Assembly: GCA_963942565.1 (NCBI GenBank)
Contig: OZ012690.1
Location: forward strand, 15,209,130 to 15,273,129
Origin: Maea johnstoni
Lineage: Eukaryota > Annelida > Polychaeta > Spionida > Magelonidae
DNA length: 64,000 bases
Direction of reading: 5' to 3'
The notes beneath the pieces are model-generated. The model made no database searches. It was not told the origin of the DNA and worked only from the letters and a program-made list of their open reading frames with translations. Position numbers and translations under genes: made by a program. This document shows positions 34,740-45,009 of the stretch, in pieces (the stretch's first letter is position 1; each line of letters opens with the position of its first letter).

Positions 34740-35170
34740 TCAGATGGGCAGAGAATGATGAATAGTTGCTTGCCCCTTCCAACATTTGTGAAAACAAAAT
34801 AGGGAAGGGTGCACTTATTTAGGTCTGTCCACTTAATTGGAGGAATATGATATCTTAATCAACTTGCAGTACTCAAAAGGATTTAGAATGTGACCGCTAT
34901 TATTGCAGTAGCAAGAATCTAAATAGTCTATCAGGATAAAAGATTTAGAGATATCAAACGGGTCATAAGATGAATTGTGATTTATGCCCTGCTGTTTCAT
35001 ACATCTCCATTTAAATGAGTGCCTTTTCATGGGTTATCTATCAGCAGAAAAAACAGTTTCACCTATGGAAATAGAAAAAGGCAAAGGCAAAAGGGCTGAT
35101 CTTCAATTTATTGTCCACCTATCCCTTCCATTTGCAACTTTTCTTTACCAATTGAGCCAGAATTAAAATG
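34740..35170 (-). repeat. Orphan remnant of an M4 gene 3' flank
   Basis: CTTGCCCCTTCCAACATTTG and the following 110 bases match 35,530-35,650. TCTATCAGGATAAAAGATTT and onward matches 36,703-36,900. Both blocks normally lie about 1 kb apart downstream of an M4 gene; here they are fused with no gene beside them. This looks like a deleted relic of an additional unit. Confidence 0.65.
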
Positions 35171-35240
35171 AAATAAAGAAATTAAAATCGATGAATCAAA
35201 ACTTGAATAATTTAGTCATGTTCTACATGCGTAAACATCT

Positions 35241-35461
35241 CTAACCCATCCATGTCTTAGAATTCTTACCCACAATGTCATCTGGCACTGTGATACTTTC
35301 CAAAATAACTTTGGAATGATAAATTACTTCTCAAATATTTGATGGAGAGTTGTACGCAGAGTAAGGATGAGCATTTCACCTTTAAATATTTTCCAAAATA
35401 AGCTTTTGTTAGAGAGATATCCTCATATTAGTTTTGGCTGCTAGAGGCATGAATGGGTTAA
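35241..35461 (-). mobile_element. Family B-like TTAA element, unit 1 copy
   Basis: CTAACCCATCCATGTCTTAG to GGCATGAATGGGTTAA. Same position in unit 2 (50,721-50,941) and unit 3 (59,896-60,124). Confidence 0.65.
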
Positions 35462-35620
35462 AAGTAAGTGCTACACCTGACAATCATTGTGTCTCCTCCC
35501 TTGGGGAAGTTCAGAAGAACGTTGGCTTGCCCCTTCCAATATCTGTTTAGGAAACAGGGGGTGGGCTTATTTGAGGTCTGTGCACTAATCGGAGGAATAC
35601 TGTAACTTAATGAACATGCA

Positions 35621-35900
35621 ATGCTCAGAAGGATTTTAGAATGTACCCACTCTTATTGCATTATTGTAATGGACAGTTCAACATCAGTATGCATTTTTAA
35701 ATTTCTGTGCTTTTTTGAGTGGTCATTGTTATCGGGATGTATACTGTTTTGCATGATTGATTGGTTAGGTCAAAGGGCAATTGACCATAGGTATGAATAT
35801 GTGACAATAGGTAGCAGCACTTGTCATAGTTGTAATGCAATAGTCAGTAGTTAATATGTTTCAGGATAGGTGTCACCAGTGTTTTCTTTGTTTGGAAGCC
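35621..35900. other. Very conserved block downstream of M4 copy 1
   Basis: This block with a 77-codon + strand frame (35,621-35,854) recurs at 51,101 and 60,284. From about 35,650 on I count only one change between unit 1 and unit 3 over about 240 bases, while the preceding 400 bases show many. The frame encodes a Cys-rich hydrophobic peptide with no family I recognise. I do not call it a gene; see findings. Confidence 0.4.
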
Positions 35901-36253
35901 TTTTTTCTCTGTCATGAAACATTTTTTAGATGGAACAGACATTTTAGACTTAGTAATTGTATGACAGATAACTTGAATGTTTTCCCTGGTACTGGACTAT
36001 AAACTTTGTACACATGCTATAATGAGGTATATGGGTAGATGTATGACAGTCACTAGCTCTAATTGCCAATGGCAGTCATTATTTGCAGAAAATCTCATAG
36101 AAAATAGCAGAAATAAAAAGAAAGAAGGTAGAAGAAAACATTGCCCGATTTAGTTCTTATTGTGGGTCTGCACACTATAAATCACAAGATACTATTTTTT
36201 AGATCACAAGAAACGCCTTATTCAGAAAAGCAATAATAAAAACCTTAATAAAT

Positions 36254-36370
36254 GTTCACCAGGGCTGTATGTGTACTAAATGTGCGCCTTTACACATCCT
36301 GACAGAAGGTCCTGGCTCTGGCCAGGATGCCTACAGGTGAACATTAAATACACATAATGCCCTGGTGATC
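36254..36370. mobile_element. Hairpin element, about 117 bp, unit 1 copy
   Basis: Inverted arms of about 33 bp (CACCAGGGCTGTATGTGT and, reversed, CACCAGGGCATTATGTGT) around a loop that holds a second hairpin (TCCTGGC / GCCAGGA). Present in unit 2 (51,734-51,850), absent from unit 3. The CAGGGC ends recall hAT-type MITEs, but no 8-bp target duplication is evident. Confidence 0.55.
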
Positions 36371-36938
36371 AGTCATAAAGGATTTAATGTTGTACTTTGA
36401 GGAATGATGATGATGATGATTAATCTAAATACAATGTAAGACATTGTGTTTTTGTTTACTTTGTAGGTTGAACCATACCGGTAGCATATCAATTAACCTG
36501 GGAACATAGCACCAAACTGGTATTTATTGTCGACATATTGGTGGCATAAGCGTCATAAAAGTGTTATAGAGACATTTGTGAAATTTTGGGACTGTCAATA
36601 AATGTCATGCGTTCAACATTAAAAAGCTTTATTTTTTTTCTGCATATATCTTTCCACCGTCACATAGGGTGCTCTACAAAACAACTAACAAGATCTTAAA
36701 AAGTCTATCAGGATAAAAGATTTAGAGATATCAAAGGGTTGTTACATAAAAAGGTGATTCTTGCCCTGCAGTTTTACATATCTCCATTTTAAATGGTCCT
36801 TTTCATGAGTTATCTATCAAAATAAAAAGTTTCGCAAATAAAAAAATAGAAAAGACAAACGCAAAAGGGGTAACCGTCAATTTATTGACAGCTTAATCTT
36901 TCCATTTGGCGCAGAATTAAAAAAAGCTTAAGAACATA

Positions 36939-37482
36939 ATTTAATTTGGAATTTTATTTCTCATCACATTTATGCCAATTGTGGCTAATTCCTGACTAGC
37001 CAGTTGTAAGTAGTGGAGGAAAGAGGAGTACCTGTTAACCCTTGTCATGCTAGACCCCTATATGGGAGAACCTATCCCCTGGGACCAGGGATATTGTCGG
37101 TTAACCCACCAAATCAGAACGATTTCATAGATTTCTATTACTGTTTCAATAATGTGCTTCACAAACTGAAATAGAAACATAGTAAAAGGTAAAACATTGA
37201 TATCTAGTATAATTCAATACCCCTTAATCGACCTATGTAGTTTTTATTTTGCTTTAAGTGCAAGGGTACCCAAAGACCAGATATATCTGGTGTTGGTCAC
37301 ACAGGCAAGATATGTAGCACCGGATATATCCGGTGTTAGCAAGAGCAGGGTTAAAAACCTTGGCCTTACCCCAAGTCACTCGCAACTCACATGCCCAGGC
37401 CAGGATTCGAACCTGAGCAGTGGTGAGACAGCGTGCAGTCAGTGGCGGCGCCTTAGACCACACGGCAATCAGAGCAGGCCCA
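36939..37482 (-). mobile_element. tRNA-Leu-like SINE split by a TTAA element
   Basis: The head near 37,480 reads, on the minus strand, TGTGGTCTAAGGCGCC (tRNA-Leu A-box region) and AGGTTCGAATCCTGGCC (B-box), then GTGACTTGGGGTAAGGCC. The tail continues on the far side of the 312-bp insertion, at 36,939-37,034. The unit 2 copy is uninterrupted; unit 3 lacks the SINE. Confidence 0.8.
37035..37354. mobile_element. TTAA element family D (312 bp), with proven empty site
   Basis: Body 37,039-37,350, flanked by TTAA at 37,035 and 37,351. The unit 2 SINE has a single TTAA at 52,515-52,518 at the same place, so target duplication and excision-free insertion are directly visible. Ends: CCCTTGTCATGCTAGACC and, reversed, CCCTGCTCTTGCTAACACC. 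Near the right end lie two perfect palindromes, ACCAGATATATCTGGT and CACCGGATATATCCGGTG. Confidence 0.85.
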
Positions 37483-37557
37483 ATAAGCTTAAGGAATTAA
37501 AATCAAATATCAAAACTTTAAATAGGAACCAAATATTTCTTATCTATCTTTAAGATC

Positions 37558-37563
37558 TTTAAT
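37558..37563 (-). terminator. Candidate polyadenylation signal, M4 copy 1
   Basis: ATTAAA on the minus strand about 35 bases past the stop codon, conserved in position in copies 2 and 3. Confidence 0.5.
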
Positions 37564-37597
37564 ACATTTTCGAGACATCCAGTTATATTTGATTTGA

Positions 37598-40500
37598 TCA
37601 ACCCAGAGGAAGAATTTTGGTGATATATTTGACCTTCACGTCCCAGTCCTCTGCATTATAAGGCCCAAAGATGAACAATCTGATCACATAATTAGTTGCT
37701 TCTAAGTAACATGATTTTAGTATTGTATAACCCACACCTGACGCCTGGAATACCCCAAATACATTATCAACCTCAGTTATATTAACAGGGTGGACTTTCA
37801 CAAGGTATCCTGCATCAGAATCCTTGTTAGTAGACTTAGGGCTTACTTCTACTGTCATCATACTGACAGAAACATTCTTGAGGTGCAACCCATAATACAC
37901 ATTGTGTTGGTTAGGAGGCCGTCTTCCCTCATCTTCACCATCCCCTCCACTTTCACCAGAACCAGAGTCCTCAGTCCCATTTTCATTGGATGTTTGATTC
38001 AATATATCTTGAATGTCTTTACTCCCACCATGAGTGTAGTTTCCTTTTTTGTCTTCATTTTCATCTGGGTAGTCGCCAGAATCATCCTCAGTATTGTCTT
38101 CATCACTATCAGGAATTTCCTTTTCTATTTTAAGCAAGGGTGCTCCTGAAAGTGGGCCGTCAAAAGTTCCCCTCAGCGTGTGGCTCACGCTGGACCCTCC
38201 TCTCACCAGGATATACCATACTCCATCTTTTGGACTAGCAACACTGATGGTGGGATTCTCCCCGCTTGCCTTATGGTCATAATTATCAGCAGAAGCTACG
38301 TCACCAACCTTAACATACAAATCAGCTTGTCCCGTTACCTGTAACTTCAAGTCCCTGGTGTCATCAGGAACGGACCATACAAAGGATCTCTGGCCCTGAA
38401 TATCCTCAATTTTGGTCCACAGTTTCTGCCAAACATCTGGCGTTTCCTTGCAGGGGATCACACCTACTGCCTGGAAAGCTCTTTCAACATCCCTTGTGCT
38501 GAGTCCCATATCTCTGGCCGCAACTACAGCACCACAAGCTGCAGCAGCAAAGGTACTATTTTCAGTCCAGTAGAGTTGATTGGCACGTACAAATACACCG
38601 AAGGCTTTTTTGATGGACCATGAGGACGTATTGGAAAGCAGGTAAAAGGCCTTGTTGAAAATTCCGCTTGAGTAGTGAACATCCATCGCTGGATAGAAGC
38701 ATTCAAGATGCTCGACTGACTTATTGTCACGATTTGGATTGTTCAACCAGCGTAATCCTATTTTGCCTTTGATAATATCCTCACCATTCACCCAGTCCAC
38801 CTTCCTCCCAGAAAACACTTCGGCAGCCTCACCAGACATGTCTGAAAATGCCTCATTGATGCCTCCGGACTGTGCCTTATATATGAGATGAGAGTGTTTC
38901 TCTGTGAATCCATGTGACACCTCATGTCCCACAATGTCAAGAGAGACCAGCGGAAAAGAATTGTTATTACCATCTCCAAAGGCAATCCTCTTACCATCCC
39001 AGAAGGCGTTGTCATAGTCGATACCATAGTGCACATTAACAACAATTTTTTCACCTTTCAAGGGTTCAACCCCATATTGTGTGGTGTACATGGAATTGAC
39101 TAGTTGAGCAAAGTAAAGAGCATCGTTTGCAGGAGAGAATGCCCCATTGGCGGCATCCTTGGCACCCTCCTTGCAATCAACAACAAAACTTTCGTTCCCT
39201 TCCTTTTTTCCGTGAACATGGACGACCCTGACATTGCCAAAGTCATAAGTGCAGGCATTTTCTCCAGTTTGTGTTGTGTTAAGAGGTCCAAAGTCTTTTC
39301 CATAAATGTATCTGCCTGTTTTAGTGTTTCCACCAAAACCTTTTATTTCTTGCTTTCTGGGTTTAAATCTGGTATCCATACCTTGCCAATGTGTTACAAC
39401 CTCCCCTGTTTTGGCATTGATGATGTAAAAAGGCCTTGATGTCTTAGAATCATTCTCAACCAAGTAAGATAAAACATATACAAGAACTGGAATCAGTTTA
39501 CTGCTGTCCCCATCATCACCTGGCTTCATGTAGATCTGAAGTTTTGAATCCACTGCTTCATCAAACTTCACATTCTGCATGTTGTCATGCGCCTGGCGAA
39601 CTGCAATCTCCAATGCATCCTGGGCAGATATTGATGGTCTTGTATCAGGAAGATCCTGCCCGACTCCCTCAACAAGTTTCCCCTGTAGAGAATCTGTAAA
39701 CTCCCCTTTTCTATCTTCCTCCACAACCACAGCTTCGTCTATTATAGGTATGCCCTTGTAGCGTTCTTGGAACTTGACCTTTTCTGTTCCGTGACTGGTT
39801 TCAGCCATCTCTTCGACAACTAGTTCTTCACCATCAGACAGACCCAGGAGTTGCTCCAGTGAGGCAGAGCGTCCTGCTAAAGACCGCTTGTATAAGGGGG
39901 AGTCATAATACTTCTTCAGATCAGCAAAACGCTTGGTCAGGTCAATACGTCTGGCACCCAAAGCGAAGTCCAAGGTAACAAAATCTGCAGTAAAAGAATG
40001 AGAATGTTTTCATATACAATGTATGATTTTATTAAAACATAACATATTCTTCTGATGAAGCGCACAGTGCGGATAGAGGTTGGGAAATATTTCTGCAGTA
40101 GGGGTATTGATGATCTTCCGTTTAATAGCACACCTCAATGATTGCCGATCGGAGAGGATTGGCCGTTATTGCGCCTTTGCGCTCTCGCTGTTCAGTTAGC
40201 TTAGACATTTGCAGCTACAATCGCGTTTATTGGTGTATAGTACGACCATGCCGGGAATATGAACAGTGAGAGCATGAAGGAACTGCTGAATTCAGCGCTG
40301 GTTTGCAGAAATGGCAAGAGGAAAGCTATGTAATTTTGCTTTTCTTTCTTCTTCTGGGGGGAAGTTTTACGAGTTTTTCGTGACATTTGCTTTGGTCATT
40401 CACCCTCTAACTATGAAAAATAGGCCCTGTGCGCTTATTTGGGCATGTGCGCTTAATCGGAAGAATACGGTATTTTAATTTTGGGGGCAAGTAGCAACCA

Positions 40501-42181
40501 GGCAAGGTCTTAACATATATCAAGTTCACTAACATGCACTTTCAATTAAGTGGTAGGACTTATTAACTTTTCATGATAATCTAATACATAACTTGCAAAC
40601 TGCAAATTCAGCATGATTCCAAACCTGATAGAAATGACAAACTGTTATTGACAAGCTGTTGAGGACAAACCCGGTAAGTGACCTGACTAAAATATACCTT
40701 TTACATCTTAATCCTTCAAATGCTGAGGCAACTTTTGTCCAAAGGACAAGGATGCAAAGCTAAACCCTGTCATGTTGGTATTCATTGGATAGTTCTTGCT
40801 GAGTACTCTCAGAGGAGTACCCATGTGCCAGGGTTTCAAAAAGGTAAAACACATACAAATGCATCTGCAGGTATATAAATGTCCTTTCAGTTTCAGATGC
40901 TGAATTAGAAGTATAAATATGATATGATAGAAGTTGCTAATTCATTCAAAGCAAAGTATTTACCAATAAAAAAGCAAAATATTTACCAATGAAAATAAAA
41001 TTACCGAAAAAGTCCCTGGAATTAGTATTTATTGACAATTTTAGCATCATCTCTTTTATGAAGGTATCATTCAAATAGTAGTTAAAAGCGAAGAAATATC
41101 AAATCCAAAAGAAACTTTTTCGCTATTTCTTTTGTCATTCTTTATCAGAGAAATATTTAGCTTGTATACTAATTAATGATTTTGATTCAGAGGTATTCAT
41201 TTACACAGTGCATCTAGTCTCTAAATGTTCAGACTGTTTGTGTTATTGATATGGGGAAACAATATGAATCACCAAGCAAATACCAACTATCAGTGGAATG
41301 AATGATAAATTAAATGGTAATTAGTTTGCCTGTAATACATACATGTGACTTCAAAGGCAATCTAGGATAAGGCTGAAAAGCAAATGTATTCATTTTGTTC
41401 TAACTGACAGTCACAGCGAGCTTTTGTAGGGTCATGCCATTTAGTATCAATCAAAATCCACCATTTGCACAAAATGCTGTATTATTCAGGCCAATCATAA
41501 AATCCAGCGATAAAAGAAGTGGATGGCATATCTATGTTAGCTATGCACATCTAAACTTGTAAAACCACTTCACTAGAAACAACAGGCTAAATATGTTAAG
41601 GCTTTAAACCAAACTTTCAAAGACATATACCTCTCTAACCCATATGCTACTGGTAACTAATTTGGCCAATATAAAATGATGCAAAAAAACTGAAAAATGA
41701 TTGAAACCTTGGCATATGGGTGCTCATCTGAGATGTTTAGATGGTTTCCAAAAATTGTTACATCCTTGTTCTTTTGATGGCAATTAGCCTTAGCATTGGA
41801 AGGGTTAAGTGTTAAGGACTCAGCATCAATGTTCATCATATAATCCCAAACCAGTCAACATGCCATTTTTGATAAGTGAAGTAAAAAGTGTAGTACAAAG
41901 ATTTCCCCCAAAAATGGCTTGCACTCAAATAACTCCATGATTGGTGATACTTCAAAACTTAACTTACATTTCAAAAGTCAGTATAGTACCCTGCGCTGAT
42001 CTACTATGAAATGAAAATAACTAAGTGGGACAAACCTAATGGCCAAAGATAGTTGGAATTTCTTTGGTATAAATCAGCCAATTTTTCAAGAACAAATACT
42101 CTAAAAGTATGATAGCATAAAAAGTAAGGAGGAATACTTACAGCAAAGAAGTATGAAGATCGCCACTGTCCAGCCAGCCAT
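37598..42181 (-). CDS. Secreted M4 (thermolysin/vibriolysin-like) zinc metalloprotease, copy 1
   Basis: Two exons: 42,142-42,181 (40 nt, MAGWTVAIFILLC plus one base) and 37,598-39,984, joined at GCT/GTAAGT and CTGCAG/ATTTTG; 808 residues. The signal peptide runs to about residue 24 and is cut by the 2.2-kb intron. Then come an FTP/PepSY-type propeptide (about 25-215) and the M4 domain: VGHEVSHGF (zinc ligands His367, His371; general base Glu368), GGINEAFSD (third ligand Glu391) and DVHYSSG (catalytic His450). A PPC domain spans about 543-623, an Asp/Glu/Gly/Ser linker about 634-704, and an unassigned C-terminal domain 707-808. Family members are made as zymogens and cleave extracellular proteins before hydrophobic residues. 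All catalytic residues are present and the frame is open, so it looks functional. The start is the ATG conserved with copy 2, 70 bases after a TATA box. M4 peptidases are mainly bacterial and patchy in animals; transfer is inferred. A family A element lies in the intron. Confidence 0.9.
40035..40440. other. Unit 1-specific segment in the M4 intron
   Basis: After the shared ATGATTTTATTAA the two genes diverge: copy 2 continues into a family A element, copy 1 into about 400 bases of high-complexity sequence (GATTGCCGATCGGAGAGGAT, TTGCGCCTTTGCGCTCTCGC) without counterpart in unit 2. It looks like a fragment of some inserted element, but I cannot assign it. Confidence 0.4.
40710..40840 (+). mobile_element. 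TTAA element family A, truncated, in M4 copy 1 intron
   Basis: From TTAATCCTTCAAATGCTGAG to TGCCAGGGTTTCA; the right third is missing. Unit 2 lacks it and the following 400 bases. Confidence 0.75.
41635..41807 (-). mobile_element. TTAA element family A in M4 copy 1 intron
   Basis: TAACCCATATGCTACTGG to GCATTGGAAGGGTTAA with an internal deletion. At the matching intron position unit 2 carries a family A copy in the opposite orientation (56,124-56,326). Confidence 0.8.
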
Positions 42182-42248
42182 TTTGCTATTCACCAAGTAA
42201 ACTGTACTGTCGTATCACTAAGAGTAACACCCAACCTTAGCCAATCTC

Positions 42249-42255
42249 ATTTATA
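42249..42255 (-). promoter_or_regulatory. TATA box of M4 copy 1
   Basis: TATAAAT on the minus strand within CACTATAAATGAGATTGG, about 70 bases before the ATG. The element and its distance are conserved in copy 2 (56,735-56,741), supporting a true core promoter. Confidence 0.7.
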
Positions 42256-42433
42256 GTGGATTCCGTGGGAACTTTCTCTGTCAATAGGCAAGACAGGATA
42301 TGGGTCAGACCTTTGTTCGAATGGATTAGTTCATAGTATTAATTGAAAAAATTAACATCAATTGAATCTTGCCAATATATTATCATATAACAGTCATAAT
42401 TGACATTCTATTGTATTTTTGTATGGGAAATAA

Positions 42434-42435
<2 letters not shown>

Positions 42436-42495
<60 letters not shown>
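42436..42495 (+). repeat. (CT)n microsatellite
   Basis: About 60 bases of CT upstream of M4 copy 1; absent at the matching place in unit 2. Confidence 0.9.
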
Positions 42496-42499
<4 letters not shown>

Positions 42500-42942
42500 A
42501 CCTCTGGCATCTATTTACTTTTTACCCTTTACAATTTTAGCTTTCTCTCAACCCCCCCTTTAATGTATTTCCATTTGGCATCCTCTGAGTATTTTCGTTT
42601 ATTCAACTCTCCAATTGTTCACATTTATCTTATTTTTTGCATATGTATAACAGTCATAATTGATGTCCCATGTGAATGGGAAATCATATTCCACTGATAC
42701 TAATTGAAATATTATTACTTAAAACATTTCACCATTTTTCACATTCATTTAGGGACAACAAACAAATCTATGAACAGTTTATGTATAGGATGAGAAGTAT
42801 TATGTTCATTAAACCATGTACCAATGATGTGCAGACTGCCAATCTTTGGGTGATTGAACATTAATGGAGCCACAATCATCATGCTGCTGGGAAGGATCTG
42901 CCATGATGGCCTAGTGGTTAGGACACTTGGCTCCTAAATGCT

Positions 42943-43151
42943 AATGCTACCAATGCTGAGGCTACGTTCATCAAAAGCACACAAATGTTAAGTTTTTTGA
43001 AAACCATTCAAATCCTATGTTGGTATTCATTGCATAGATCTCGCTGAATACTCTCTGATGAGTACCCATATTCCAGGGTTTCAGTCGTTTTTCAGGTTTT
43101 TGCATCAATGTGTATGTGCAAAATTAGCCACCACCAGCATATAATGAATTA
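42943..43151 (+). mobile_element. TTAA element family A, ends decayed
   Basis: CTACCAATGCTGAGGCTACG to GCCACCACCAGCATATAATG; no TTAA left. Unit 2 lacks it. Confidence 0.7.
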
Positions 43152-43526
43152 GAAGTTTGAATCTCCCCTGGATTCCAGGAATGAAGTAATGGGCCTGAAT
43201 GAATGAATGGTTGCTTAAAGGCACATCCGCACACGAAGGCCATCTAGTGCCATAAAATCAGTGTAAAACAATGGTCCTTTGTTATTGCTGAAAACAAAAA
43301 CAAATCAATTGATGAATAAAGATATTCACAAAACAATGAATAATTTCAGATTATAAGTTGTACATGCAAGGTTGTTTCAAAAGACGCCTTGTGACTATTT
43401 TTTAAGAGAACGGTATTTTTTCCTTTTAACTTCAGTATTAAGAGGACACCTACTTCTAATGCAGACAACTATTTCTAGCATTAAGAGTGTATAAATAATA
43501 TTTTCTAGAATAAAGTGTCTGTGGAC

Positions 43527-43945
43527 GCCAACATCCAGCACTACTTATCAAGACTGACAGTAATGGCATACACACATTGCTTTCACACTGGTTTCAGGTT
43601 TCTATCTCATTACACTATGACCTAAGCTGTTGAAAGTGATGTAAAAATCAAATCCTGATGCTCACCCTCGTCACATTGCTGGTTTGTTTTGTTAAAAATC
43701 TACATGACTAACAATAGCTATATGGTCACATGACATGAAATCCAGCACTACTTATCAAGACCGACAGTAATGGCATACACACATTGCTTTCACACTGGTT
43801 TCGGGTTTCTATCTCATTACACTATGACCTAAGCTGTTGAAAGTGATGTAAAAAACAAATCCTGATGCTCGCCCTCGTCACATTGCTGGTTCGGTTTGTT
43901 AAAAATCGACATGACTAACAATAGCTATATGGTCACATGACATGA
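43527..43945 (+). repeat. Direct duplication, 2 units of about 207 bp
   Basis: ATCCAGCACTACTTATCAAG to ATATGGTCACATGACATGA occurs twice back to back with few differences; unit 2 has a single copy at about 57,390-57,610. Confidence 0.85.
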
Positions 43946-45009
43946 GTATTTTTACCAACAGTCCAACCTTTGTTAGTTGTGAAGGACCATGTACAGACCT
44001 TCAATTTTCAAGGCCATATAACTGGTGTAAATATCAAGCTTGCAATGTAAACAGTATCCATATTTAAATATCACTTGGAACACAAAAATTAAACAAAAAT
44101 CACCCAAAGAACAACAAGTATGAGATATCAAGTTCTCATGTTAATCTATTATATGTCGGGGATTAAGATTTCACTTTTTTGCTACAGTGATATAAAACAG
44201 CCTCAAAAAAGTAATATCAAATTCACTCCAAATTTTTGCTACTTTTTGTTATAGGTATAATAGAATCACATGGTTGGTTCAACTTTATATAGAAAATCTA
44301 TCAGAGCACAAAACATTAACATCTTAATCGTTGAAAATGTATTTGATGTTAAATATGAAGAAGTCACCTCTTTGGCAATTCTTCAATGGCTGTTAAAATG
44401 TATTCAATATATTACATAATCTTATTATATTCATGGCTGAATGAAAAATCATCTACCACATGTATGATCCATACCTTATGTGTATTTATTTGGTTCGTTC
44501 TGGAATGGTCCACAAGTGGGAAACAATGATGACACATCATTTCCAGCAAAGTTAGGATAACAGAAATCAAGTGCTTTATTTGTTAGAGAAAGTACTAAAC
44601 AGAAATGTCTTAGTGGGAAGTTTCAGGCACATGGGAAGGCCTAAACAAACAAATAACTTAAAAAAGTGCGATTATAAGAATATTGAAATTATATGGTTGT
44701 GATTCAGAATCACAAGAAATAAGTAATTAATAGCAAACTATTTATTTTCAAAGAAAACTTGAAATCCAAACCTTAAGTAAATATAATGAAATGTGCCTAC
44801 TTGATCAAAAGCATTTTCAATTTATCATTTTCTAAAATGGGAAACAAGATCATTTGATCCTTAATAGGTCAAACCTTTTTGTTTTACACACAGCTGTTCA
44901 AATGATCACGGTTCAACTAAAGAATCTATCATTCTTTGTAAAACAGTGAAGATTGACATAATGTTTTAAAATACCAAAAATTCGAATAAGGAGCCCTTTA
45001 ATATAAATG
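43946..45009. other. AT-rich, unit 1-only non-coding stretch
   Basis: No gene or known repeat; no obvious counterpart in unit 2. Confidence 0.5.

Noticed and set aside
37254-37553. Open frames of 69-118 codons around 37,200-37,550
   Set aside because: They cross the SINE and the TTAA element; the peptide with CLTTAQVRILAWACE is SINE translation and recurs at 52,421-52,627.
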